Source of the DNA: UBA1351 sp965140555
GTDB lineage: Bacteria > Bacillota > Clostridia > Lachnospirales > Vallitaleaceae
Reading direction: 5' to 3'
Length of the DNA: 64,000 nt
NCBI GenBank assembly: GCA_965140555.1
Contig: OZ223259.1
Coordinates: 868,001 to 932,000, forward strand
Each line of letters opens with the position of its first letter. Position 1 is the first letter of the stretch. Position numbers and translations under genes: made by a program. The notes under the pieces were generated by a model that saw only the letters and a list, made by a program, of their open reading frames with translations, searched no databases and was not told the origin of the DNA. Positions 1 through 9,108 of this stretch are shown piece after piece.

Positions 1-60
1 AACATCTGCTTCTTCTACCAGACGACTCCATTTTACAATCTTTTCATCATAGTCTTTCAT
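1..60 (-). CDS. 5' end of a truncated gene, possibly Sir2-family
   Basis: Twenty open codons run off the left edge of the window, starting at an ATG whose complement ends at 60. The peptide begins MKDYDEKIVKWSRLVEEADV. A GGGTG-type ribosome binding site lies a few bases upstream and a good promoter lies at 107-135, so this looks like the start of a real gene. The N-terminus resembles that of Sir2-type NAD-dependent deacylase-like proteins, where a similar helix precedes the glycine-rich NAD loop. That loop lies outside the window, so the family call is only a guess. Confidence 0.4.
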   Translation of the reverse strand, partial: MKDYDEKIVKWSRLVEEADV

Positions 61-106
61 GAACACACCCTACTTTCTCTCTTTAAAACCGTAAAGTATC
101 TTCTTA

Positions 107-135
107 ATTTTACCACTCTAGCATGATAGAGTCAA
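107..135 (-). promoter_or_regulatory. sigma-A-type promoter of the truncated left-edge gene
   Basis: On the minus strand a TTGACT -35 box (130-135) and a TAAAAT -10 box (107-112) are separated by 17 bases. The spacer holds a small inverted repeat, CTCTA-N6-TAGAG (116-131), which could be an operator. Confidence 0.55.
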
Positions 136-320
136 CTTTTCGGCAACTGTTAGTTTTTACACAAAAATCACGATGCCGGCAAACATGTCATGCGTTCTTT
201 ATGAAACGCCATGTCTTTGTAATAAATCGGAATTATTTGCAGTCTTTTACAAGGTATTAACCCATTGGCTTATCAATGTACCAACTTTTTATTTCTTAAT
301 TTGTTTGAAGTATTATGTGA
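136..320. other. intergenic region without recognisable gene
   Basis: This lies between two divergent promoters. A 72-codon open frame crosses it, but it has no ribosome binding site and its peptide looks like translated intergenic DNA. No RNA motif was recognised. Confidence 0.5.
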
Positions 321-349
321 TTGACAGCAAACATCTGCTGTTGTATATT
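321..349 (+). promoter_or_regulatory. promoter of the SLH surface protein
   Basis: A consensus TTGACA -35 (321-326), a 17-base spacer and a TATATT -10 (344-349) lie about 90 bases upstream of the ATG at 438. The spacer contains the inverted repeat CAGCA-N6-TGCTG, a possible operator. Confidence 0.65.
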
Positions 350-379
350 ATAACCAACTCAAGACTGTCCAAATTGGTC

Positions 380-395
380 AATATTAATTAATATT
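380..395. promoter_or_regulatory. perfect 16-bp palindrome in the SLH-protein leader
   Basis: AATATTAATTAATATT is a perfect palindrome between the predicted transcription start and the ribosome binding site. It may bind a regulator or may be AT-rich chance; no known operator was recognised. Confidence 0.3.
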
Positions 396-437
396 TTGGA
401 AAATATGAGTAATATAAATCAAAAAGGAGCTCAGAAA

Positions 438-3400
438 ATGAAAAAAAGCAATGCAATCAGGCAACTTTCGGCTAAAATATTAACAGCCACTCTCATCCTA
501 ACTTTGTTTTCTATGACCCATCTAATGATAACGGTGAATGCAGCATCGGACACCGTAACATTGGAGCATAATGGAGCAACATCCAACTACAGCACTATTC
601 AAACTGCAATAGATGCTTCAGTTGATGGTGATACCATAACTATTGGTGCCGGTACATATCGGGAACAAGTCACCGTTACAAAGAGCATTACGATTCAGGG
701 TGCAGGTATCGATCAGACAATAATTGAATCTCCCGATACGATTAACCTTACTAAAAGCGGTACCAATATAAAAAATCAAGAGGTTTTCACAGTCGTATAC
801 ATTGAAACAGCGGGCTCCGGAACGGTTGTTATCAAAGATTTAACCGTAGACGGCAGAGATCAGGGGAACCTTGCTATGTTTGGGCCTCTTGAGGGAAATG
901 GATATGCAAATGCAGAGGACTACGATTTTCAAGGGATTGGAGCATATAATTCCAATGTCACTATAGATACGGTAAAGGTAACAAACGCTCGGGAACTATT
1001 TACAGGTCCTACCACCCCCGTAAACATTCCAAGCGATTATCCGGCCGACCAGCCATCCGGAATGAATCATAATGAGGCCATCTTTGCGGAAAGTGCAGCT
1101 GGGGAGGAAACACATACACTTACAGTCACCAATTCCACTGTCAGCAAGTTCCAGAAAACCGGGATATTAGCTTGGGGACCAACGTTAGTGGTAGATATCA
1201 ATAACAATACCATCCAGGCAGAAAAGACCCTGTGGACAACCGGAAATGGCATACAAGTCTCTTCATCCAATAATCGTGCAGGGACCAGCGGTTCTATTAC
1301 AGATAACACCATAACAGGAATCGGACTTGTTATTCCAAAATCCGGAGAGGACGGATTCTATTTGAATCTAGGACAAAATGGACCGACTGCTGTCATGCTT
1401 TGGTCTGCGGCAGACGGATTTGAGATTTCAGGAAATACAGTCATCGGTCAAGGCGTCCCGTCATGGCACTATCACAATGCCTCTAATGACGGCGGCTACG
1501 GAAACGAGGGAATCGGTGTTTGGTTCAGTGACAAAGCGGTTATTGAAGACAATACCGTTTCAGGCTTTGACACGGGCATAATTGAATATGGTACATCCAC
1601 AGCCGCAACGGTTTCAGAAAATGAATTGAGTGGAAATACCATTGATATATGGACGACAGACGGTGACGATCAGATTGAATTGTCTGATGGCGGAGTTGTC
1701 ATCGCCTATATGCCAACCGATAATGATGTCGATAGGATTACCGGATTCACAACCGGTGATAAAATCACAGTAATCGGAGATGTTGTCGGTTCTGTAAATG
1801 GGATGATTGGAAGTAGTCCTATCATGGTAAAGGATACAGGAGGGAATGATGTCATCAATGGATATAGTGACGCTTCACCTGTTGTGACCTTTGACGGTGG
1901 TACAGTGACGACGGGCGACGGAACAAGCGTGGCGCCCCATTCCATGCAACTATCCGTTTCCGGAAACACAACCACACTGTACATCGATACAAATGCAATG
2001 GAAAACGCCGCCGAACTGACAATCAACTTGGACGGTGTATACGATGTTAAGAATTTCAAGCTAAACGGCCCTTATATCGAATATCAAAAGATTCAGCCCG
2101 ATTACATCATAAATACAACAGCCAAACACACTTGGGCGAATGACAGCACGATTACGCTTGCTAATGACGGTGATTCGCTGCAACTTCTGGCAACGTCCTC
2201 CCCCCTCTCTAACACAAAAATCCATGTCACCGCAGCGGATGGATCTGTCGTTACAATTAGTGGTGGTGAGACTGTATACAATAATCTCCGTATAGAAGTA
2301 GACAACGATATTACACTGAATATCGATAATCTAAATATCACGTCCTACGAAAACTACCCTGCTCTCCAATTCAATAAATCAGATACAGACACCGAAGGCG
2401 TTACACTCCAGGTTTCGGGCACTTGTAATCTGAATGGAAGCGGTTGGGAATCAGCAATCACTTCCAAAACCGATCAAAGTCTTACCATAAAAGGCACCGG
2501 CGTACTTAATGCTACCGGTAGCGGCACAGACTCTGCTGGAAATGGAATTTACATGACAGGTACATCTACGCCTAGTGCAATAGGGGTTGGTGCGAAACTT
2601 CTTATCGAGGGTGGTGTCACCGTTAACGCCACTGGAGCAGACTCCGGTAGCTATTCCGGTGGCTCCGGCATTGCGATATCATGGGGTAGTCTGGAAATTA
2701 ACGGCGCTACCGTGAATGCCAAAAATGGGACCAGTCAAAGCAATAGCTCGAGCGCTGCGATATCTGTTTCCTTTCCCGCTTATGACCACAATGTCGGTGG
2801 GAAGCTGACCATTATCAACAGTACTGTAACAGCCCTCGGCGGTTCTAATACCTCTATGCCAGGTGGAAAAGGTATCTATGCTGATAACAACATTACTATC
2901 ACTAACAGTACTGTAACAGCTACCGGTGGCGATAGTACGTCATCAAATGGTGGAATCGCCATTTACGGAAATGAGCAAGACCTCAAAATTTCTGATAGTA
3001 ACGTTACAGCTACTGGTGGCAACGGATATGTTTACGGTGCACATGCTATTTATAGCAACAATGGGACAATTACTGTTGATTCAGGTGCAAACCTTTCCGC
3101 CGTCGGTGGCAACGGCACAACAGGGGCCGGTGGTGTAGGCCTTAGAGCTGCAGGATCTGATGGTACAACAGTTTTTGGGAATACCGTGACAATTGCAAAT
3201 AGCGCAGGAAATGTGTATATCCGTGGTGGCGAAGGTGCCACAACGCAAAGAGCATCCATCATGGGTAAAGATGTATATATCGCTACGGGCAACATCGGCC
3301 CTGTAGTGATGGAATCGGGTGCTGGTGGCCGAACAATTAAAAACAGTGTAGGCGGCGACGATGTTTATCTTGTAAATGCCTCCACCAGTCCCGCTGCGGC

Positions 3401-4910
3401 GACAACAATTCAGTCCACTGTAAACGGTGCTTTAGGTGGCAATTATATCTATAAGTCCATCGCAAAGAGTGATGGAACCGCCAAACTATGGCTTCCTTCC
3501 GGGTCACAAACCATTTCAGCATCCGGCTATCTGAGCAAAACACTCTCCGTTGTAGCGGATGATACGCAGACAAATGAGGTTTCACTAACACCTCGGCCAT
3601 CTACAAGTGGATCAACTTCAAGCGGGTCAAATGATGAATCAAGTTCAAGTAAGACAAACGATACTTCCGTAATCGTCAATGGTAAGATCCAAACAGCAGG
3701 AACATCCAAAACGACAATCAATACGAATGGACAAACAAAGACAACGGTCACTGTGGACACGGAAAAGCTAGAGGATATCCTTAAATCCGAAGGCTCCGGC
3801 GCAACTGTTATTATCCCCGTCACTGACGACTCCAATGTTGCTGCGGGTGAGCTGACAGGAACGATGATAAAGAACATGGAAAACCAGGCAGCGACTCTCG
3901 TTATGCAAACCGATTCGGCGACATACACACTGCCCGCTTCTGAAATTGATATTAACACTGTTTCCGCTCAGCTTGGCACAGATGTGTCGCTATCGGACAT
4001 CGCGGTAACCGTTGAAATCGCAAAACCATCTGCTGATACTGTTACCGTTGTCGAAAACGCGGCAAAAGACGGCGACTTCTCTCTCGTCATACCAGCGGTA
4101 GACTTTACAATCAGTTGTACTTATAATAAACAAACTGTGGATGTCTCGAATTTCAATACCTATGTGGAAAGATTGATCGCCATCCCTGACGGCGTCGATC
4201 CTGAAAAGATAACGACAGGTGTTATTGTGAAACCAGATGGAACGACATACCACGTGCCCACGCAACTCGTTAAAATAGACGACAAATATTACGCAAAAAT
4301 CAATAGCCTAACAAACAGCACCTATGCAGTCGTCTGGCATCCCATTCAATTTTCGGATGTTACAGGACACTGGGCGATGAATCCTATTAACGACATGGGA
4401 TCAAGGATGGTTGTAACTGGTGATGAAATTGGCAATTATAATCCTGACAATAATATGACACGCGCAGAATTTGCGGCAATCATTGTCCGAGCTCTTGGTC
4501 TAGCTCCTGGAACCGGCGAAAATAGCTTTGGCGACGTTTCTTCATCGGCATGGTATCGTGGATACGTCGAAACCGCCACCTCCTATGGCATTATCAACGG
4601 CTATGACAACGGGAACTTTGGCCCGAGCGATACGATTACCCGTGAACAAGCGATGACCATGATCACACGCGCCATGAAACTTACTGGCCTTGACTTCAAT
4701 CTAACAGATGATGATGTCAGTGCGTTGCTTGAGACTTATACGGATGCTACATCCGCGTCTCCTTATGCTGAGGGTGGCATCGCCGCCTGCCTTAAGGCTG
4801 ACATCACCACGGGTACAAGCAATACAACACTTTCACCTAAAGCTTATATTACTCGTGCTGAAGTTGCAGTTATGGTTGAACGATTGCTTCAAAAATCTAA
4901 ACTTATTTAA
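438..4910 (+). CDS. secreted beta-helix surface protein with three SLH domains
   Basis: A 1490-residue S-layer-anchored protein. The ATG at 438 was chosen because AAAGGAGC (about 423-430) precedes it and it begins a signal peptide: Lys-rich start, hydrophobic core, cleavage near residue 35 after VNA. A TTG 14 codons upstream has no such site. Residues ~40-450 form a right-handed parallel beta-helix (pectin-lyase-like repeats with many N-x-I/V-x-x-N turns). About 560-1110 is rich in Gly/Asn/Thr repeats resembling the DUF4353 surface carbohydrate-binding-like family. A Ser-rich linker follows at ~1120. Three SLH motifs close the protein at about 1304, 1363 and 1433 (FSDVTGHW, FGDVSSSAWY, YTDATSASPY), expected to bind secondary cell-wall polymer. 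A carbohydrate-binding or adhesive role is inferred; no catalytic acid triad was recognised. The gene is monocistronic with its own promoter. Confidence 0.85.
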   Translation: MKKSNAIRQLSAKILTATLILTLFSMTHLMITVNAASDTVTLEHNGATSNYSTIQTAIDASVDGDTITIGAGTYREQVTVTKSITIQGAGIDQTIIESPDTINLTKSGTNIKNQEVFTVVYIETAGSGTVVIKDLTVDGRDQGNLAMFGPLEGNGYANAEDYDFQGIGAYNSNVTIDTVKVTNARELFTGPTTPVNIPSDYPADQPSGMNHNEAIFAESAAGEETHTLTVTNSTVSKFQKTGILAWGPTLVVDINNNTIQAEKTLWTTGNGIQVSSSNNRAGTSGSITDNTITGIGLVIPKSGEDGFYLNLGQNGPTAVMLWSAADGFEISGNTVIGQGVPSWHYHNASNDGGYGNEGIGVWFSDKAVIEDNTVSGFDTGIIEYGTSTAATVSENELSGNTIDIWTTDGDDQIELSDGGVVIAYMPTDNDVDRITGFTTGDKITVIGDVVGSVNGMIGSSPIMVKDTGGNDVINGYSDASPVVTFDGGTVTTGDGTSVAPHSMQLSVSGNTTTLYIDTNAMENAAELTINLDGVYDVKNFKLNGPYIEYQKIQPDYIINTTAKHTWANDSTITLANDGDSLQLLATSSPLSNTKIHVTAADGSVVTISGGETVYNNLRIEVDNDITLNIDNLNITSYENYPALQFNKSDTDTEGVTLQVSGTCNLNGSGWESAITSKTDQSLTIKGTGVLNATGSGTDSAGNGIYMTGTSTPSAIGVGAKLLIEGGVTVNATGADSGSYSGGSGIAISWGSLEINGATVNAKNGTSQSNSSSAAISVSFPAYDHNVGGKLTIINSTVTALGGSNTSMPGGKGIYADNNITITNSTVTATGGDSTSSNGGIAIYGNEQDLKISDSNVTATGGNGYVYGAHAIYSNNGTITVDSGANLSAVGGNGTTGAGGVGLRAAGSDGTTVFGNTVTIANSAGNVYIRGGEGATTQRASIMGKDVYIATGNIGPVVMESGAGGRTIKNSVGGDDVYLVNASTSPAAATTIQSTVNGALGGNYIYKSIAKSDGTAKLWLPSGSQTISASGYLSKTLSVVADDTQTNEVSLTPRPSTSGSTSSGSNDESSSSKTNDTSVIVNGKIQTAGTSKTTINTNGQTKTTVTVDTEKLEDILKSEGSGATVIIPVTDDSNVAAGELTGTMIKNMENQAATLVMQTDSATYTLPASEIDINTVSAQLGTDVSLSDIAVTVEIAKPSADTVTVVENAAKDGDFSLVIPAVDFTISCTYNKQTVDVSNFNTYVERLIAIPDGVDPEKITTGVIVKPDGTTYHVPTQLVKIDDKYYAKINSLTNSTYAVVWHPIQFSDVTGHWAMNPINDMGSRMVVTGDEIGNYNPDNNMTRAEFAAIIVRALGLAPGTGENSFGDVSSSAWYRGYVETATSYGIINGYDNGNFGPSDTITREQAMTMITRAMKLTGLDFNLTDDDVSALLETYTDATSASPYAEGGIAACLKADITTGTSNTTLSPKAYITRAEVAVMVERLLQKSKLI

Positions 4911-5407
4911 TCTAATGATTAGGTCGACAAAGCATATAGTTGACCTTTCATATACAATATATTGTTACGAACGCTTCTACGTAATCTATATATTGTATAT
5001 GAATTTAGTGAAACTTGCTTTTTCGGGCGAATCATCTAATGATTAGGTCGACAAAAGCATATAGTTGACCTTTCATATACAATATAGTGTTACGAACGCT
5101 TCTACGTAATCTATATATTGTATGTGAATTTAGGGAAACTTGCTTTTTCGGGCGAATCATCTAATGATTAGGTCGACAAAGCATATAGTTGACCTTTCAT
5201 ATACAATATATTGTTACGAACGCATCTACGTAATCTATATATTGTATATGAATTTAGGGAAACTTGCTTTTTCGGGCGAATCATCTAATGATTAGGTCGA
5301 CAAAGCATATAGTTGACCTTTCATATACAATATATTGTTACGAACGCATCTACGTAATCTATATATTGTATATGAATTTAGGGAAACTTGCTTTGTCGGG
5401 CTAATCA
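4911..5407. repeat. four tandem copies of a ~124-bp palindromic element
   Basis: Units start at 4911, 5035, 5160 and 5284 and are 124, 125, 124 and 124 bp long, nearly identical. Each unit is itself an imperfect palindrome. It opens with AATGATTAGGTCGACAAAGC and closes with the near-complement ending in CGGGCGAATCAT; the inner arm TTCATATACAATATAT pairs with its complement around a short loop. The array lies immediately after the SLH gene stop and before a terminator shared by two convergent genes. Related copies are at 50772-50898 and 45574-45614. It encodes no evident protein. Confidence 0.9.
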
Positions 5408-5418
5408 TCTTATACTTT

Positions 5419-5458
5419 AAAAAGCGGGGCCCCATTCATAGATGGGGCCCCGCTTTTT
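5419..5458. terminator. bidirectional intrinsic terminator
   Basis: A perfect 17-bp stem (5419-5435 pairing with 5442-5458) with a GC-rich core GCGGGGCCCC, a 6-base loop, and A/T runs on both flanks. It sits between convergent genes and can stop transcription from both sides. Confidence 0.9.
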
Positions 5459-5474
5459 AATGATATATAAACGT

Positions 5475-6236
5475 CTACATCTCGCCACTTTTCAACGATT
5501 TATTATTATCTTTTTGACTGCAATCTAAACATTGCAAGTTCAAATGATAAATCATATCCTTACGTTCTACAATGATTTCTGTTTTTTCCTTCATCTCCGG
5601 GTCATCTTTTAATAATTGTAATAATTCTTGTGTTCCATTCATTGCTACCGGATGTCCTACCGATTTTAACATCGTAAAGTCGCCGGCTGTATCTCCATAT
5701 GCATAAGATGAATCTAAATCAATATCATAGCGTTCTACCAATTCATTTAATGCTATATTTTTATTTTTACTATCCCACATTGGCTTCACTTCTCCTGTAT
5801 ATATATCATTTTCTGTTACATATACGGATCCTACGAAGTCTGTTACCCCATACTTTGTAGACATTTCTTTCACCAGCTCATAAGGCGACCCTGATATTGT
5901 AAATACATGGTGTCCCTGGGCCTTATGCCATTCAATTTTATCCCTTGTATATTGATAAACCTTATCACCTTTTTGCTCTATAACCTTTTTTGCAATGAAT
6001 TCTATTTGTGTGCGATGTAGTCCTTTAATCGTTTCTATATAGATTGCTGCTATCTTAAGTAGATAATTATCATAATTGCCTCGACGTTTATCCCACTTAA
6101 CATATTCTTCTCTTACTTCTGAATACCATCGTGATTGATCAATGATATCACTCTTAATTAACTTCTTAAAGATTGCTGTAATCATTCCCTCTCTATATAA
6201 TGTTCCGTCTATATCAAAAAAAGCTGCTGTTGTCAT
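5475..6236 (-). CDS. HAD-superfamily phosphatase, subfamily IB (SerB-like)
   Basis: A 253-residue HAD hydrolase. Motif I is FFDIDGTLY with nucleophile Asp8 and acid/base Asp10. Motif II is the Ser of TISGSPYEL (~115) and motif IV is YGDTAGDFTML (~185), with a downstream VAMNG as in the subfamily IB phosphoserine-phosphatase-like group. Substrate is unknown: members act on phosphoserine, phosphoethanolamine-type or lipid phosphates. A Cys-containing tail (NLQCLDCSQKD) follows the fold. It lies 21 bases after the HD-GYP gene, probably in one operon, and ends at the bidirectional terminator. Family assignment is firm, substrate is not. Confidence 0.85.
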   Translation of the reverse strand: MTTAAFFDIDGTLYREGMITAIFKKLIKSDIIDQSRWYSEVREEYVKWDKRRGNYDNYLLKIAAIYIETIKGLHRTQIEFIAKKVIEQKGDKVYQYTRDKIEWHKAQGHHVFTISGSPYELVKEMSTKYGVTDFVGSVYVTENDIYTGEVKPMWDSKNKNIALNELVERYDIDLDSSYAYGDTAGDFTMLKSVGHPVAMNGTQELLQLLKDDPEMKEKTEIIVERKDMIYHLNLQCLDCSQKDNNKSLKSGEM

Positions 6237-6257
6237 AGTTTACCTTGCCTTTCTCTT

Positions 6258-7484
6258 TTACTCATTCTCTATTGTATTCGGACCAATGTCTTCTCTATTG
6301 TCATCTTCCGTGTTCTCTGAATCTTCGCTGTCTATATCTTCATCGTCTTCCTCATCAACAATCAAGGTTTTAATTGTAATATTCAATCGATCATTATCCA
6401 GGAGATTGACTATCGGCAATTCATCATAATCCAAAGGATGTTGAATAAGTTTAACTACCGGTCTTAAGGGATGACTGGCATTAATTGCATGCACGACTGC
6501 CTTTTCTCCAGTCGACAAAATAACATAACTGCCTAATGGGTAAGGTAACACGCGACGTACGAAAAGATTGGCTATCTCAAAGTCATATTTGCGTCCTTTG
6601 CCTGCATTTCCCATAATATACTCTATCGCTTCATTCGGTTGAACCATATGATCCATGACTCCGGATGTCATTTTATCATAATCATTCGCTACCGCAATAA
6701 TACGAGCATTCAAATGAATTTGGTCTTCACTTAATCCTAAAGGAAACCCCATTCCATTATATTCTTCATGATGTTGCAAAATTCCCATTCGGCTCGCGAC
6801 GGGCAGAAATGTATTCTCTTTGATAAATTCATGACCTAACTCACAATGCTGACGATAATGTTCTGTTTCAGCCTCCGTAAATTCCGGTGAATACATGATA
6901 AGTTTTTTATCAATAAATGTCAGACCAATATCATGTAGCATAGCCCCCATCGCCAACTCTTTTAACATTTTACCATCCATATGCATGGCAACGCCGACTA
7001 ATAGTGAAAGTATTGTTACTTGAATGGAATGTTGATATACAAATGACTTCATATTCTTAATATCCACTAATCCAACCATAGCATCTTTATTATACGTTAA
7101 CTCATCAATCATATCTCCAATAACATTATCCAAACGATCTAAATACTTCTGATCCACCATCTTTTTTAGACGTTTATTCATGTTACTCCGACTTGATTCC
7201 ATCTCACGAATACTTTGTTCTATCTGCATACGTACAGCTTGAAATACGGTTTTCACTTCTTTTATTGCCTTATTTCTAAGCTCCGGTCGAATAACATCTT
7301 GAATCTCTTCTTGACTATAGTGATCAAAGATATAAACGCCAAGAACCTGGTTATTCTTCAGTTTATCAATTAAGGACTCCGTCAATGCAACACCATTTTT
7401 CAGTAAAATACGCCCATTATCATCATATATCGTTCGTGCAACGATACTTCCAATTTTCACACCACCTACCGGTACTAAACGCAT
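6258..7484 (-). CDS. HD-GYP domain protein, probable c-di-GMP phosphodiesterase
   Basis: 408 residues. An N-terminal DUF3391-like region (1-110; starts MRLVPVGGVKIGSIVARTIY) is followed by an HD-GYP domain (~145-330): His152, the metal pair His184-Asp185 in LHDIG, HCELGHE (~213-219), HHEEYNG (238-244) and GMGFP (244-248) in place of the usual GSGYP. The metal-binding residues expected of a c-di-GMP phosphodiesterase are present. The Tyr-to-Phe change in the GYP signature is a mild variant. The C-terminal ~35 residues are very acidic (runs of Asp/Glu) and probably disordered. The start is supported by AGAGGTG just upstream. There is no membrane segment, so it is cytosolic. Confidence 0.88.
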   Translation of the reverse strand: MRLVPVGGVKIGSIVARTIYDDNGRILLKNGVALTESLIDKLKNNQVLGVYIFDHYSQEEIQDVIRPELRNKAIKEVKTVFQAVRMQIEQSIREMESSRSNMNKRLKKMVDQKYLDRLDNVIGDMIDELTYNKDAMVGLVDIKNMKSFVYQHSIQVTILSLLVGVAMHMDGKMLKELAMGAMLHDIGLTFIDKKLIMYSPEFTEAETEHYRQHCELGHEFIKENTFLPVASRMGILQHHEEYNGMGFPLGLSEDQIHLNARIIAVANDYDKMTSGVMDHMVQPNEAIEYIMGNAGKGRKYDFEIANLFVRRVLPYPLGSYVILSTGEKAVVHAINASHPLRPVVKLIQHPLDYDELPIVNLLDNDRLNITIKTLIVDEEDDEDIDSEDSENTEDDNREDIGPNTIENE

Positions 7485-7572
7485 CTCATCACCTCTTTAT
7501 CTCGTTTTCATAACGGGCCGATACGCACCTTTTTGTTATGTTACCTATAGTATAGCAGAGAACCTGTCTATT

Positions 7573-7646
7573 ATACAATAATACGAGGCAAAGACTTTAT
7601 AATCTGTCTTTACCTCGTATTATTGTATGATTAGCTCCCTAATCAT
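7573..7646. repeat. long hairpin followed by a mini-palindrome resembling the ends of the repeat family
   Basis: A 23-bp stem with one mismatch (7573-7595 pairing with 7606-7628; ATACAATAATACGAGG and complement) is followed at 7627-7646 by ATGATTAG-CTCC-CTAATCAT. The latter matches the two outer ends of the palindromic element found at 4911 and 50772 with the middle missing. The first hairpin may serve as terminator for the upstream flavoprotein gene, although no clear T-run follows on the minus strand. Confidence 0.5.
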
Positions 7647-7681
7647 TGTATGGCTATAGGAAGGATTGCACTGTCCTCGTA

Positions 7682-9031
7682 TTATTTCTTATCTTCAACT
7701 TCAACCGCTGCCTGTCCTGCTAGGTTAATGATACTCCATGGTTTGTTGTAATGGGGCTGGAAGAAGAAATCTACCACAGCCAAATCTTCAATCGTCATTT
7801 TATTTTGGATACATACAGACATTGTATTCATCATCTGTGTCATGTCAGCGTGGCTAATAATCTGCGCCCCTAGAACTTGATGACTTTCTTCATCATAGAT
7901 CAATTTAAGCTTTACTTCATCATACGTCGGCATAAACTCGGGACGATTGTTATCCTCTGCTGTTACGGATTTAGCCTTTTTCCCTAAAAGAAGTGCTGCC
8001 TCTTGAGTTAAACCAGTTGAGGAAATATTATACCCGTATATTTTAATACCTGAGGTTCCTTGCGTTCCTAGATAAGGTAACTTTGGGGTGACTAAGTTCT
8101 TTCCTACTAAATATCCCATTCGAATAGCATTCGTTGCTAAAGGAATATAGCTATATGCGTCACTTGGGTTATGATAAACAGCACAACTATCACCTGCTGC
8201 ATATACATTAGGTTGGCTCGTTTGCATATACTTATTTACCACAATTGCGCCGTTCTCCAATGTATCCAATTCACCCTTTACAAGGTGTGTATTGGGCTTA
8301 AATCCGATACACAAAATAACCATATCTGCTTCATAAGAACCTTTATCTGTTAACACCTTTGTAACAGCACCTGATTCATCCCCTTCAAAACCAGTAACAC
8401 ATTCTCCAAGAGCAAGCTTGACACCTAAGTCAGTAAAAGCGGCTTCCGCGTCATCAGTCAAGTCTTTATCCAAATATTTACTTAGAATTCGATCAAGCGC
8501 ATCAATGAGGACCACTTCTTTGCCGTTTTCCTGAAAAGCCTCTACCAGTTCAACGCCAATATATCCGGCGCCTACAACCACAACTTTTTTTGCTTCTTTT
8601 GCCTGCTCAATAATCACATTAGAGTGATTAAAGTTTTTAGACAATAATATATTCTTGAGCTCCCGTCCAGGCAACGCCGGATCAATTGGCCATGAACCTG
8701 TGGTTAATATCAATTTGTCATAGCTATCTGTCATTATCTCTCCTGTTGTTAAATTCTTAACCTTCACAGTCTGAGCTTCATAATCTATATCCATAACATC
8801 ATGTTCCATTTTCGTAGTAACGCCTAGATCATTTAAGGCTTCCGGCGATGAATAAAAGAGTCCTTCCGGATCCTTCACCACACCTTGCACATAAAGAGCT
8901 ATACCACAAGATAAAAATGATATATTGTTATTTCGTTCATATACGATAATCTCTGCATCCTCATAGTCTTTAGCCGCCGTTACTACAGCCGCTGTTCCTG
9001 CATGAGTACATCCTACAACGATAATTTTCAT
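7682..9031 (-). CDS. CoA-disulfide reductase / NADH oxidase family flavoprotein
   Basis: A 449-residue FAD-dependent pyridine nucleotide-disulfide oxidoreductase. The first FAD-binding motif is VVGCTHAG. The single redox-active cysteine is Cys42 in SFLSCGIAL, typical of the peroxidase-oxidoreductase subgroup that includes NADH oxidase (Nox), NADH peroxidase and CoA-disulfide reductase. The NAD(P)-binding motif VVVGAGYIGVEL lies at ~151 and the second FAD motif AAGDS at ~275; a dimerisation domain follows. The ATG at 9031 is preferred because AAAGGAGG ends six bases before it, whereas an in-frame ATG two codons earlier abuts the site. Role inferred: oxygen or peroxide detoxification or thiol redox balance in an anaerobe. 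It has its own promoter with a palindrome. The exact substrate cannot be told from sequence. Confidence 0.85.
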   Translation of the reverse strand: MKIIVVGCTHAGTAAVVTAAKDYEDAEIIVYERNNNISFLSCGIALYVQGVVKDPEGLFYSSPEALNDLGVTTKMEHDVMDIDYEAQTVKVKNLTTGEIMTDSYDKLILTTGSWPIDPALPGRELKNILLSKNFNHSNVIIEQAKEAKKVVVVGAGYIGVELVEAFQENGKEVVLIDALDRILSKYLDKDLTDDAEAAFTDLGVKLALGECVTGFEGDESGAVTKVLTDKGSYEADMVILCIGFKPNTHLVKGELDTLENGAIVVNKYMQTSQPNVYAAGDSCAVYHNPSDAYSYIPLATNAIRMGYLVGKNLVTPKLPYLGTQGTSGIKIYGYNISSTGLTQEAALLLGKKAKSVTAEDNNRPEFMPTYDEVKLKLIYDEESHQVLGAQIISHADMTQMMNTMSVCIQNKMTIEDLAVVDFFFQPHYNKPWSIINLAGQAAVEVEDKK

Positions 9032-9081
9032 AAACATCCTCCTTTGTTAAATAATAATCAAATACGATTATGTCAAATTCA

Positions 9082-9097
9082 CGTCTTCTAGAAGACG
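9082..9097. promoter_or_regulatory. perfect palindrome downstream of the flavoprotein promoter
   Basis: CGTCTTCTAGAAGACG is a perfect 16-bp palindrome starting a few bases after the predicted transcription start. It is flanked symmetrically by TGTCA (about 9071-9075) and TGACA (about 9105-9109). It is well placed for a repressor, possibly redox-sensing, but the cognate regulator is unknown. Confidence 0.5.
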
Positions 9098-9108
9098 CTA
9101 ACAATGAC

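Noticed and set aside
173..391. 72-codon open frame upstream of the SLH gene
   Set aside because: No ribosome binding site, atypical composition, and it overlaps a strong promoter at 321-349.
1067..4265. Several minus-strand and alternative-frame open frames of 67-143 codons inside the SLH protein gene
   Set aside because: They are shadows of a long repetitive, well-supported coding region and have no initiation signals.
4911..5407. Tandem repeat considered as a CRISPR array
   Set aside because: Units are contiguous 124-bp palindromes without short repeats and unique spacers, and no cas genes are near.
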